Positions 19,584-27,223 of a stretch of 39,953 nt of DNA are shown here, one piece after another (the first letter of the stretch is position 1; every line of letters starts with the position of its first letter). Source of the DNA: Myxococcales bacterium. GTDB lineage: Bacteria > Myxococcota_A > Polyangia > Haliangiales > Haliangiaceae. The position numbers and the translations under genes are program-made. The notes below the pieces were generated by a model. It did not search any database and was not told where the DNA came from. It saw only the letters and a program-made list of their open reading frames with translations. The DNA lies in the NCBI GenBank assembly GCA_016794525.1, contig JAEUJY010000119.1:1-39953 (forward strand), read 5' to 3'.

Positions 19584-21212
19584 ATGCACCGTCACGCCAC
19601 CTGGATCGCCGTCGTCGCCCTCGTCGCCGCCGGCTGCGGCAGCGACCGCCCGGCCGGACCACCGCGCCTGGGCCAGCGCGCCGACGTCGCGGCGCTGACC
19701 ACCGCGCTGTGGGCGGCCGTCGCCGCGCCGGCCGATGCGCGCGCGGCGCACGTGGCCGCCGCGGTCGCGGCCCAGTGCGGGCCGGCGTGCGCCTGCCTGA
19801 CCGGCGCCCCGGGCGCGCCGGCCTGCCCGGCGGCCAACGCCTCGGTGCCCGCGGGCTGGCCCGCCCTCGAGCTGGTCGGCCGCTACCTGCGCGAGCAGCT
19901 CGAGCTGGCCCACGGCCGGGACCGCGAGATCCTCGCCGAGCCGGTCGCCGGGCTGGTGGTGCCGGTGGCCCGCCTCGACGCCGGCGTCGCGCTGCCGACC
20001 GCGACCACCGTCCGGCCGCTTTCGCTCGCGCCGATCGTCCGGGTCGACGGCCAGGGGGCGACCACCGTCGCGCGCCACCCGGTCGTGACGTTCGGAGACG
20101 CCGGCGCCGCGGTGACCGATCCGCCGCCGGCCCGCCCGGTCGACGGCGGCGCGCTGCCCGGCGCGGTCGCCGCCGTGGCCGCCGAGCTCGACGCGCGGCC
20201 CGCGCCGGCGCCGCATCCCGACGCGGGTGTCGACGCCTTCGCCAGCGGGCTCGACGACGCCGACGCCATCGGCGGGCTGCTCGGCGACCCCGACGCCGGC
20301 GGCTTCGGTTTCGGCCGCACCGGCTTCGGCCCCGGCGGCGGCACCGGCTGGGGCACGATCGGCACCGGCCGCTACGGCACGATCGGCGGGGGCGAGCGCT
20401 TCGAGCTGTGGTCCATCCCCGCCGATCGCGAGGCGCTGGCCGCGGGCCAGGCGGTGTTCGCGTTCGCGCCCACGCTGGCCGTCGACACGCTCGATCTGCT
20501 GGCGACACCCGGCGGCGCGCTGGCGGTCCGGGCCGGCGACCGGGTCGCCGAGCTCCCGTGGACCTTCCGCCCCGGCGCCCGCATCGACAGCGTCGTCGGC
20601 GTGTCGCTGGCGCGGACGCCCGACGGGCTGGCGCTGGCCAACGACGGCGGGGCGCTGGTGAGCTGGCCGATGCCGCTCACGCCAGCCGACCGCGCGACCC
20701 TCGAGCAGCGCCTGGCCCAGCTGCCGCCCGCCGCGCGCGAGCGCCTCACCGTCGAGGTCTACGACGTGACCGTGGCCGACGCCGTCGCGACGCTCGAGCT
20801 GGCCGCCGCGCTGGCGCCGCGCATCACGCTGGTGCGGCGGCGGACGGTCGCCTGGGGCGGCGGGCTGTACAGCGGCTCGACGCCGACCGGCCCGCAGGTG
20901 CGCATCGGCATCCCGCAGGCGGTCGGCGACCTCGACAAGGCGATCATCCGCCGCTACATCAAGCGCAACATCCTCAAGATCAGCTACTGCTACGAGAAGG
21001 AGCTGCTGGTGACGCCGACGCTCAGCGGCACGGTGACCACCCAGTTCTTCATCAGCCCCACCGGCAGCGTCAGCACCGCCAACGCCTCCGGCGTGTCGCC
21101 CGAGGTCGCCAGCTGCGTCGCCGGCGTCATCAAGGCCATCGAGTTCCCCCAGCCGCGCGGCGGCGGCGGCGTCCAGGTCAACTACCCGTTCCGCTTCTCG
21201 CCCGCGCCGTGA
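19584..21212 (+). CDS. Lipoprotein with Gly-rich linker and AgmX/PglI-type C-terminal domain (paralog 1)
   Basis: The product has 542 residues from ATG 19584, with GGAGGG at 19573-19578. The lipoprotein signal is MHRHATWIAVVALVAAGC (Cys18). Residues about 30-125 contain Cys pairs (AQCGPACACLTG) and a helical WPALELVGRYLREQLE. Residues about 235-270 are a Gly-rich low-complexity linker (GFGFGRTGFGPGGGTGWGTI). The middle region (about 275-430) is strand-rich with no known motif. The last 85 residues (IIRRYIKRNILKISYCYEKE, TVTTQFFISPTGSVSTANAS, SPEVASCVAGVIKAIEFPQP, VQVNYPFRFSPAP) are a clear AgmX/PglI tail: helix with a YCYEKEL-like Cys, strands, second Cys and FP...YPF. Proteins with this tail occur around myxobacterial motility and cell-envelope machines, but many have no known role. 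A GTGA overlap couples it to its paralog. Confidence 0.85.
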   Translation: MHRHATWIAVVALVAAGCGSDRPAGPPRLGQRADVAALTTALWAAVAAPADARAAHVAAAVAAQCGPACACLTGAPGAPACPAANASVPAGWPALELVGRYLREQLELAHGRDREILAEPVAGLVVPVARLDAGVALPTATTVRPLSLAPIVRVDGQGATTVARHPVVTFGDAGAAVTDPPPARPVDGGALPGAVAAVAAELDARPAPAPHPDAGVDAFASGLDDADAIGGLLGDPDAGGFGFGRTGFGPGGGTGWGTIGTGRYGTIGGGERFELWSIPADREALAAGQAVFAFAPTLAVDTLDLLATPGGALAVRAGDRVAELPWTFRPGARIDSVVGVSLARTPDGLALANDGGALVSWPMPLTPADRATLEQRLAQLPPAARERLTVEVYDVTVADAVATLELAAALAPRITLVRRRTVAWGGGLYSGSTPTGPQVRIGIPQAVGDLDKAIIRRYIKRNILKISYCYEKELLVTPTLSGTVTTQFFISPTGSVSTANASGVSPEVASCVAGVIKAIEFPQPRGGGGVQVNYPFRFSPAP

Positions 21213-22693
21213 CGCCGCGGTGGTGGGCCCACACGATCGGGGTCGGCGCGGCGATGGCGACGCTGGCGTGCCACGGCGACCGCCCGCGCGACGCGCCGAC
21301 GCCGGCGCCCGCCGACGCCCGGCCGGGCGAGTTCGGTCCGGTCGCCGACGCCGCCGAGCTGCGGCGCCGCCTCGAGGACGTGGCCGCCGCGCCGGCGGCG
21401 GTGCGGGCCGACGCGCTCGGCCGCGCGGTGCTGGCGATGTGCGGGACCGACTGCAAGTGCGTCGGCATGCTGGCGAGGGCGCCCAACTCGGGGTGCGTGC
21501 ACACCGGGGACGTGGATGCGTTCACCTGGCCCGCGCTCGAGGAAGCCGGCCGGTACCTCGCGCAGCAGGTCGCCCACGCGGCCCCCGCCGATCGCCCGGC
21601 GCTCCTCGACGCGATCGCGGCGATCGCCATCGCCGTGCCGCGCCTCGACACCCGCGGGCTGCCGCCGGCCGCCCGCGTCGCGGCTGCGCCGGCGAGCGCC
21701 GGGTGGATCGGGCTCGACGGCGACGCCGCCTTGGTGGGCGCCTGGGACCAGGCGCGGTTCGGCCCGACCGGCGCGCGGCTCGACCGCGCGCCCGCCCCGC
21801 GCCGGGTCCCCGACGACCAGCTCGATGCGGCGATCGCCGCGTTGACGCCGCCGGCCGCCGCGCCCGCCGCGCCGGCCACGGCCGACGACGCGACGATCGT
21901 CCTGGCTGGCACCTTCGATGGGCCGCCGGCCGAGGGCCAGGTCGTGGTCGCCGCCCGCGCGCAGGTCGCGTTCGCGCGCGCGGCCCAGATCCTGGCGCGT
22001 CACGGCGGCACGATCGCGGTCGCCGCGCCCATGGGGCCCAACGTCCTGCGCTGGACCTTCGCCGCCGCCGCGGCGGCGCCGCCGCCGTCGCCAGGCCGGC
22101 TGGTGGTGACGGTCCGCCGCGGTCACGTCCAGATGATGCTCGGCCGCGCGCGCCTCGAAGCATGGACGGGACGGCCGCCGCCCGACACGCTGCCCGACAC
22201 GCTGCGGCAGCTGGAGTACGGCCCCCTCGACGCCCCGATCGTGGTGGACGTCGGCCCCGCGGCCACCGGCGAGGTCGTCGCGGTGCTCGACGCGGTGTCC
22301 GGGATGCGACGGCCGGTCGTCGTCCTGGCCACGCCGCCCGCCGCCGGCGCGACTGCCGGGGTGCCCGGCGTCCCGCAGGTCGAGGTTGGCCCGTTCGCCG
22401 TCGTCGGCACGGTCTCGCCCGATCGGATCCAGCGCCACCTGGGCCAGCGGCGCGCGCCGCTGCTCGCCTGCTACCGGGAGCTGCTCGCGGAGGCCCCGAC
22501 GGCGGCGCCGACGCTCGACGCCGCGTTCTTCATCGATCCGGACGGCCCGGTAACGACGGCAATGATCCAGGTCGGCGATCCGGCGCTCGCCGCGTGCGTC
22601 GAGGCCGCGCTCAAGCGGATGCGCTTCCCGGCGCCGCGGCCGGGCACCGGCGGGGTCCAGGTCCGCGGGCCGATCCGGTTCAGCCTCCGCTGA
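21209..22693 (+). CDS. Lipoprotein with AgmX/PglI-type C-terminal domain (paralog 2)
   Basis: The product has 494 residues from GTG 21209, overlapping the previous stop by 4 bases. The signal is VTPRWWAHTIGVGAAMATLAC (Cys21). It repeats the architecture of the gene before it: a Cys cluster (MCGTDCKCVGM), a WPALEEAGRYLAQQV helix, a VPRLDTRGLP segment, a strand-rich middle and the AgmX/PglI tail (IQRHLGQRRAPLLACYRELL, DAAFFIDPDGPVTTAMIQVG, LAACVEAALKRMRFPAPR, VQVRGPIRFSLR). The Gly-rich linker of paralog 1 is missing. The pair looks like an old tandem duplication, with divergence greatest in the middle. Both are predicted to be anchored in the envelope, and they may form a hetero-complex. Function is unknown. 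Confidence 0.85.
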   Translation: MTPRWWAHTIGVGAAMATLACHGDRPRDAPTPAPADARPGEFGPVADAAELRRRLEDVAAAPAAVRADALGRAVLAMCGTDCKCVGMLARAPNSGCVHTGDVDAFTWPALEEAGRYLAQQVAHAAPADRPALLDAIAAIAIAVPRLDTRGLPPAARVAAAPASAGWIGLDGDAALVGAWDQARFGPTGARLDRAPAPRRVPDDQLDAAIAALTPPAAAPAAPATADDATIVLAGTFDGPPAEGQVVVAARAQVAFARAAQILARHGGTIAVAAPMGPNVLRWTFAAAAAAPPPSPGRLVVTVRRGHVQMMLGRARLEAWTGRPPPDTLPDTLRQLEYGPLDAPIVVDVGPAATGEVVAVLDAVSGMRRPVVVLATPPAAGATAGVPGVPQVEVGPFAVVGTVSPDRIQRHLGQRRAPLLACYRELLAEAPTAAPTLDAAFFIDPDGPVTTAMIQVGDPALAACVEAALKRMRFPAPRPGTGGVQVRGPIRFSLR

Positions 22694-22730
22694 CCCGCGC
22701 CGCGCGCGTCGACCGGGTACCGTCGCCGCC

Positions 22731-23114
22731 ATGCACCTCGACGCCATCGGCATCGTCGTCACCGACCTCGCGGCCGCGGTCCGCTTCTACCGCCTGCTCG
22801 GCCTGCCCTTCGCCGACCCGGGCCCCGACGAGGATCACCTCGAGGCCACGACCACCGGCGGCGTGCGGGTGATGCTCGACAAGGAGGCGCTGATCAAGAG
22901 CTTCGCCCCCGACTGGGTCGAGCCGCGCGGCCAGCGGGTCGGCCTGGCGATCCGCTGCGCGTCGCCGGCCGAGGTCGACGCCACCTACGCCGCGATCGTC
23001 GCCGCCGGGTTCACCGGGGCCAAGCCGCCGTGGGACGCGTTCTGGGGCCAGCGCTACGCCCAGGTCGCCGATCCTGACGGCAGCAAGGTCGATCTGTTCG
23101 CGCCGCTGGCGTGA
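22731..23114 (+). CDS. VOC-superfamily protein (glyoxalase/bleomycin-resistance fold)
   Basis: The product has 127 residues from ATG 22731, 37 bases after the lipoprotein pair. It shows one complete VOC module: IGIVVTDLAAAVRFYRLLGL at the start, a central VRVMLDKEAL strand, then EVDATYAAIVAAGFTGAKPPWDAFWGQRYAQVADPDGSKVDLF. The closing DPDG-D-F motif is typical. Metal-ligand positions cannot be assigned safely; the usual first His is replaced by Gly (IGIVV), and an Asp or Glu at the end may be retained. Candidates include an isomerase, a dioxygenase-like enzyme or an antibiotic-binding protein, and I cannot choose among them. No signal peptide, so cytosolic. It converges with the Cys-rich lipoprotein gene, 13 bases apart. 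Confidence 0.85.
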   Translation: MHLDAIGIVVTDLAAAVRFYRLLGLPFADPGPDEDHLEATTTGGVRVMLDKEALIKSFAPDWVEPRGQRVGLAIRCASPAEVDATYAAIVAAGFTGAKPPWDAFWGQRYAQVADPDGSKVDLFAPLA

Positions 23115-23127
23115 CGCGGCCGCGCGC

Positions 23128-23532
23128 TCAGAACGGGCAGCTGATCACGACCTCGCGGTAGTCGGTCTCGTAGCAGGTCGCGCCGGTGGCGCGCATCACG
23201 CAGGCGCGCGTGCGGTTCTGCGGCGACACCGTCGCCTGCACGTTGCAGCCGGCGCGGGTCTGGAAGCCGCAGCTGGCGTCGCAGCGCTGGTACGCGGCGC
23301 CGCAGGTCGACCACGCGCTCCACGCGCCGCAGGTCTTGGTGCCGGTGCAGGTGACGTTGGGGCTGCAGGTCGCGACGACGGCGCTGGCGCTGGCGCCCAG
23401 CGCCGGCGCGGCCTCGTCGCCGGCGAGGTCGTCGCCGAGGTCGTCGGGCGGCGCGGCGTCGTCGCCGCCGGCGACGCAGCCGCCCGCGGCGAGGGCCAGG
23501 ATCAGGGTGAACGTGACGGTGGCGATCTTCAT
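23128..23532 (-). CDS. Small Cys-rich lipoprotein with a WSxWSxC-like segment
   Basis: The product has 134 residues from ATG 23532, preceded by GAGGAG. A lipoprotein signal (MKIATVTFTLILALAAGGC, Cys19) is followed by an acidic linker (DDAAPPDDLGDDLAGDEAAP). The mature domain, about residues 55-134, carries around ten Cys residues, enough for four or five disulfides. TKTCGAWSAWSTCGAAYQRC resembles the WSxWSxC motif of thrombospondin type 1 repeats, but the rest of that domain's Arg ladder is not obvious. It is probably exported and surface- or periplasm-facing. A longer frame to 23736 crosses the divergent AraC gene and is rejected. I see no enzyme motif. Confidence 0.75.
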   Translation of the reverse strand: MKIATVTFTLILALAAGGCVAGGDDAAPPDDLGDDLAGDEAAPALGASASAVVATCSPNVTCTGTKTCGAWSAWSTCGAAYQRCDASCGFQTRAGCNVQATVSPQNRTRACVMRATGATCYETDYREVVISCPF

Positions 23533-23713
23533 GCGCGTCTCCTCGGGTACGGGTGCCCACGCACGGGCTCGTGCGCGTCGACGATCGGCCGCGATCGCGG
23601 CGATCCTCCGCTGCGTCCTACGAGCCAGCGGCCGCCGCGCCTCCCGCGTGTCCGCTTCTATGCATGCCGGCGCGCGCGACGATCCGTTCGCCGCGCCGCC
23701 GCGTACCACCGCC

Positions 23714-24604
23714 ATGCTGTCGTTCCGCCGCGCCACCTGGGCGCCGGCGCTGGCCGCGGGGCGCGGGGCCTACTTCCTCTTGCACCCGGCGCTCCGCGTC
23801 TACGTCGTCGCCAGCCACGGGCTCACCCACGAGAAGCGGCTGTACGCCGGCACCACGCTCGCGCACGCGCCCGGCCGCCGCCAGCTCGCGCAGCTGGTGC
23901 TCGACGGCGCGCTCCGCCTCGGCGACGGCGCGGCGACGCGCTGGCTCGGGCCCGGCGAGCTGTCGCTGCAGCCGCGCAGCCTGCCCGACGAGCGCTGGCA
24001 GGGCGCGCGCTTCGCGGCGCTGGTCGTCGAGTGGACGCCGGCGCCCGGCGCGATCGTGCCGCGCTGGACCACCGGCGCGCTGGCGCCGGCGCTGGTGGCG
24101 TGGAGCCGCGCGTGGAGCGAGGCGCTGATCGCCGCGCCGCCGGCGACCGCCGACGCGGCGCGCGCGACCGCGGCGCTGCTCGATCGCTGGCGCGCGGCGG
24201 GCGTGCCGCTGCCGGCGCTCGACGCCGCCGCGCTCGCGCCGCCGGTGCCGCCGGCGATCCGCACGCTGGCGACCGCGCTGGGCGACGCGCTGTCGGATCT
24301 GGCCGCGCGGCCGATGCTGGTCGATCTCGAGGCGCGGTGCGCGCGCTCGGGGCGGCACCTGCGGCGGGAGCTGGCCGACTTCGATCGCTACTACGGGTTC
24401 CCCGGCGGCACGTCGTGGCACCGGGTGTCGCGCTGGTGGCGGCTGTCGATGGCGACCTGCCTGATGACCGCGCGCGGCGCGACCACCGAGGGCGTCGCCG
24501 CGGCGCTCGGCTACGGCTCGCCCCAGGCGTTCTGCCTGGCGATGGCCCACGCCGGCCTGCCGTCGCCGGGCCAGGTCGCCGCCGCGGCGGCGCGCCAGGC
24601 GTGA
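23714..24604 (+). CDS. AraC-family transcriptional regulator
   Basis: The product has 296 residues from ATG 23714. Another in-frame ATG at 23660 would add 18 residues (MHAGARDDPFAAPPRTTA) and cannot be excluded. The N-terminal half ([50 protein letters not shown]) looks like a cupin-type sensing domain. The C-terminal 100 residues hold the two helix-turn-helix units: [19 protein letters not shown], then [20 protein letters not shown], and [20 protein letters not shown] with its GYGSPQAF motif typical of the second AraC helix-turn-helix. It probably binds DNA in response to a small ligand. It is divergent from the Cys-rich lipoprotein gene, so regulation of that gene or of itself from the shared 180-base gap is a fair guess. 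It converges on the sigma-54 activator gene. Confidence 0.85.
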   Translation: MLSFRRATWAPALAAGRGAYFLLHPALRVYVVASHGLTHEKRLYAGTTLAHAPGRRQLAQLVLDGALRLGDGAATRWLGPGELSLQPRSLPDERWQGARFAALVVEWTPAPGAIVPRWTTGALAPALVAWSRAWSEALIAAPPATADAARATAALLDRWRAAGVPLPALDAAALAPPVPPAIRTLATALGDALSDLAARPMLVDLEARCARSGRHLRRELADFDRYYGFPGGTSWHRVSRWWRLSMATCLMTARGATTEGVAAALGYGSPQAFCLAMAHAGLPSPGQVAAAAARQA

Positions 24605-24634
24605 CCGCCGCGACGATCGGCGCGCCCCGCCGGC

Positions 24635-26332
24635 TCAGCCCTGGTAGCGGTACAGCGAGCGCAGGCTGATGCCGAGCGCGGCGGCCGCCGCCTCGCGGTT
24701 GCCGCCGTGGCGCGCGATCACCGCGGCGACGTAGCGGCGGGCGAAGTCGTCGCGCGCGGCCTCGAGCGAGCGGCCGAGATCGCCGAGGTCGTCGACCGCC
24801 GGCGCGGGCGGCGGCGGCGCGCCCAGCCCCAGCGTCGCCGCCTCGATGGTCGCGCCGTCGGCCAGCACCGCCGCGCGGCGCATCGCCGCCTTGAGCTCGC
24901 GCACGTTGCCCGGCCACGGGTGCGCCCGCAGCGCGGCGATCGCCGCCGGCGCCAGCGCGTGGGCCCGCAGCCCGAGCTGCGCCTCGGCCTGCTGCAGGAA
25001 CAGCCGCGCCAGCGTGATCACGTCGTCGCCGCGCGCCGCCAGCGGCGGCAGCGCCACCGTCACCTCGCGCAGGCGGTACAGCAGGTCGGCGCGGAACTGC
25101 CCCTCGGCGACCGCGCGGTCGAGGTCGCGGTGGGTGGCGGTGACGACGCGCACGTCGACCGGGCGCGGCTGGTTCTCGCCGAGCCGCACCACCTCGCGCT
25201 CCTGCAGCACGCGCAACAGGCTGGCCTGCATCGCCAGCGGCATGTCGCCGATCTCGTCGAGGAACAGCGTCGAGCCGTGCGCCGCCTCGACCTTGCCGAC
25301 GCGATCGCCGGTGGCGCCGGTGAACGCGCCCTTCTTGTGCCCGAACAGCTCGGCCTCGAGCAGCCCCGCCGGCACCGCGGCGCAGTTGACCGCGATCATC
25401 GGCCGCTCGCGCCGCCCGCTCGCCGCGTGCAGCGCGCGCGCCGCGACCTCCTTGCCGGCGCCGGTCGGCCCGACGATCAGCACCGCCAGATCGGTCGGCG
25501 CGACCCGCGCGACGATCGCCGCGGCGGCGACCATCGCCGGCGCGTCGCCGACCAGCTCCGACGGCGACGCCGCGCGGCGGCCGCGCCGCAGCTGGGCCAC
25601 GAACGGGATCGCCATCGACGCGATCACCTCGACGTCGTGGGCGCGGCGCGGGCCCAGCGGCCGCGCCGGATCGACCCGCCCCAGGTACAGCGCGCCGAGC
25701 ACCCGGCCGCCGAGCACCATCGGCGCCGCGAACACCGAGCCCAGGCCCAGCGCGACCACCGAGGTCACGTGGTGGTAGCGGCTGTGGCGCGCCAGATCGG
25801 CGGCGGCGACCGCCTCGCCGCCGGCCAGCACGTCGGCGACGATCGTGTCCGACAGCAGCAGCTGCGCGTCGGCCAGCGGCTGGCCCCGGCGATCGCGCGC
25901 CACCGCCACCGTCCACGCGTCGCCGTCGCGCAGGATCACCGCGCCCGAGTCGGCGTCGGTCAGCGCCACGACCCGCTCGAGCAAGAGCGCCAGCGCCTCG
26001 TCGGCCGAGTCGACGCCGGCCAGCGCGTCGGCGATCTGCCCGACCGGGATCGGCGCGTCGTCGCCGCCGGGCGGCGTGAGCAAGAGCCGCACGCCGTCGA
26101 TCACCGTCGCCTGGTTGAGCGCGAGGCGGTGCCGCGCCCCGCTCGCCATCACCACCACCGTCACGCCCTCGGCGTCGGCCTGCGCCACCAGCCAGTGCGG
26201 CGGCACCGTCGCCAGCTTGACGTCGGCGCCGGGCGCCGCGCCGATCGTCGTCAGCGCGCGCCGCAGCGGCACGCGCACCGGCGTGGTCGACGGCGGCTGG
26301 GTCAGCCACAGCTCGGGCGGGTCGGACGACAT
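24635..26332 (-). CDS. Sigma-54-dependent transcriptional activator: FHA-like, GAF, AAA+ and Fis-type HTH domains
   Basis: The product has 565 residues, from ATG 26332. The first 80 residues ([17 protein letters not shown] to IDGVRLLL) resemble an FHA domain, but the phosphothreonine-binding Arg and Ser are not apparent, so binding may be lost. A GAF domain spans about residues 85-250 ([51 protein letters not shown]). The AAA+ core has Walker A GPTGAGKE (about 288-295), GAFTGA (about 334-339), which contacts sigma-54, Walker B LFLDEIGD (about 355-362), FRADLLYRL and [17 protein letters not shown]. The final HTH is [20 protein letters not shown]. No receiver domain is present, so it is driven by the GAF or FHA input, not by phosphotransfer. 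Such proteins often work downstream of Ser/Thr kinases in myxobacteria, and one lies 0.9 kb away (27223-28737). Confidence 0.94.
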   Translation of the reverse strand: MSSDPPELWLTQPPSTTPVRVPLRRALTTIGAAPGADVKLATVPPHWLVAQADAEGVTVVVMASGARHRLALNQATVIDGVRLLLTPPGGDDAPIPVGQIADALAGVDSADEALALLLERVVALTDADSGAVILRDGDAWTVAVARDRRGQPLADAQLLLSDTIVADVLAGGEAVAAADLARHSRYHHVTSVVALGLGSVFAAPMVLGGRVLGALYLGRVDPARPLGPRRAHDVEVIASMAIPFVAQLRRGRRAASPSELVGDAPAMVAAAAIVARVAPTDLAVLIVGPTGAGKEVAARALHAASGRRERPMIAVNCAAVPAGLLEAELFGHKKGAFTGATGDRVGKVEAAHGSTLFLDEIGDMPLAMQASLLRVLQEREVVRLGENQPRPVDVRVVTATHRDLDRAVAEGQFRADLLYRLREVTVALPPLAARGDDVITLARLFLQQAEAQLGLRAHALAPAAIAALRAHPWPGNVRELKAAMRRAAVLADGATIEAATLGLGAPPPPAPAVDDLGDLGRSLEAARDDFARRYVAAVIARHGGNREAAAAALGISLRSLYRYQG

Positions 26333-26358
26333 GGCGTCGGCGGCGGGGCCGAGCCCGA

Positions 26359-26366
26359 GTGTACAC
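26359..26366. promoter_or_regulatory. GTGTACAC palindrome upstream of the sigma-54 activator gene
   Basis: This perfect 8-base palindrome lies in the 62-base gap between the lipoprotein stop (26395) and the activator start (26332). It could be an operator for autoregulation. No -24/-12 sigma-54 promoter was recognised beside it. Confidence 0.2.
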
Positions 26367-26394
26367 GCTGCCGCCATCACCACCGCGGCGCCGG

Positions 26395-27042
26395 TCAGTG
26401 CTCGGCCAGGAGCGCGCGCGCGTCGGCGATCGGCAGCTCCGACAGCATCTGCAGGTCGTCGGACATCGGCGCGGGGTCGGCCTTCTTGAGCTTGCCGACG
26501 ATGCGGTAGCCGCCGTCGACGTAGACGAACGACCACAGCGAGTAGACCTTGGAGCCGTCGGGGCGCTGGAAGCGCATCGCGTACAGCGGCACCGGCGCGA
26601 CCATCGTGCGCAGCGCCCGCGACTGGAAGCCGGTGCCGCGCTCGTCCTTGGCGTCGGCGATGCGGCGGGTCTCGACCTTGCTGCGACCTTCGTCCTGGAC
26701 TAGGCGGCGCATGACCTTGGCCGCGTCGGTGGCGAACTGCGGCAGGCCGGTGTGGGTGTACTCGTCGGCGAGCCGCGCGCCGGCGTCGGCGCCGAAGGTG
26801 GCGGTGAACCAGCCCGCGGGGTCGGGCAACGTGGCCGACCGGGCCAGCGCGGTCACCATCGCGTCGTCGCCGCGCTTGGCGGCGGCCACGAGGTCGTCAG
26901 CGAAGGCCTGGAAGCCGGCCTCGCCTTCGTCGTAGTGCTTGACGTGGGGCGCGCTCTTGCCGCAGGCGGCGAGCAGGATCAGCGCGAGCGCGAGCGCGCG
27001 GAGGAGGCGGGGGCGGATGAGCGTCGATGCGTGTGCGTTCAT
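26395..27042 (-). CDS. Small lipoprotein of unknown function
   Basis: The product has 215 residues from ATG 27042. A canonical lipobox LLAAC gives Cys27 after a hydrophobic stretch ([14 protein letters not shown]). The mature part has an alpha-helical first half ([38 protein letters not shown]) and a strand-rich second half ([37 protein letters not shown]). The second half resembles small periplasmic domains of the NTF2-like or DUF-type class, but no family can be named. A longer frame up to 27177 begins inside a CCCGTG-type repeat (MPVPVP) and is rejected. The gene precedes the sigma-54 activator by 62 bases on the same strand and may be cotranscribed. The signal may read out an envelope condition; that is inference only. 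Confidence 0.72.
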   Translation of the reverse strand: MNAHASTLIRPRLLRALALALILLAACGKSAPHVKHYDEGEAGFQAFADDLVAAAKRGDDAMVTALARSATLPDPAGWFTATFGADAGARLADEYTHTGLPQFATDAAKVMRRLVQDEGRSKVETRRIADAKDERGTGFQSRALRTMVAPVPLYAMRFQRPDGSKVYSLWSFVYVDGGYRIVGKLKKADPAPMSDDLQMLSELPIADARALLAEH

Positions 27043-27159
27043 GGCGGCGCCGATGAGCAGGCCCGGTGCCAGGCGCGGACGCTCGCGATTCCGGAGGGTT
27101 GCGCAGGAGATCGGGGTGCCACTGCCATCGGTGGCTGCCATCGATGACACGCGGGTAGC

Positions 27160-27223
27160 GGGCACGGGCACGGGCACGGGGCAGGTCGCCGCGAAGCGCC
27201 GCAGGCGCGTCGCGGCACCCTGC
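27160..27223 (-). terminator. Nested hairpin plus (GGGCAC)3 behind the Ser/Thr kinase stop
   Basis: Right after the kinase stop (27223-27225) the sequence folds as GCAGG (27181-27185) with CCTGC (27219-27223), GCCGCGA (27188-27194) with TCGCGGC (27210-27216), and GCGCC (27196-27200) with GGCGC (27204-27208) around a GCA loop. Three GGGCAC units (27160-27177) follow in the direction of transcription. A terminator is the likely role; there is no U-tract. Confidence 0.55.

Noticed and set aside
16549-20508. 1319-residue minus-strand frame
   Set aside because: It crosses two clear genes out of frame and a divergent promoter region; low-complexity Arg/Pro content.
27043-27177. N-terminal extension of the small lipoprotein starting in a PVPV stretch
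   Set aside because: It begins inside the GGGCAC array and hides the canonical lipobox; ATG 27042 is preferred.
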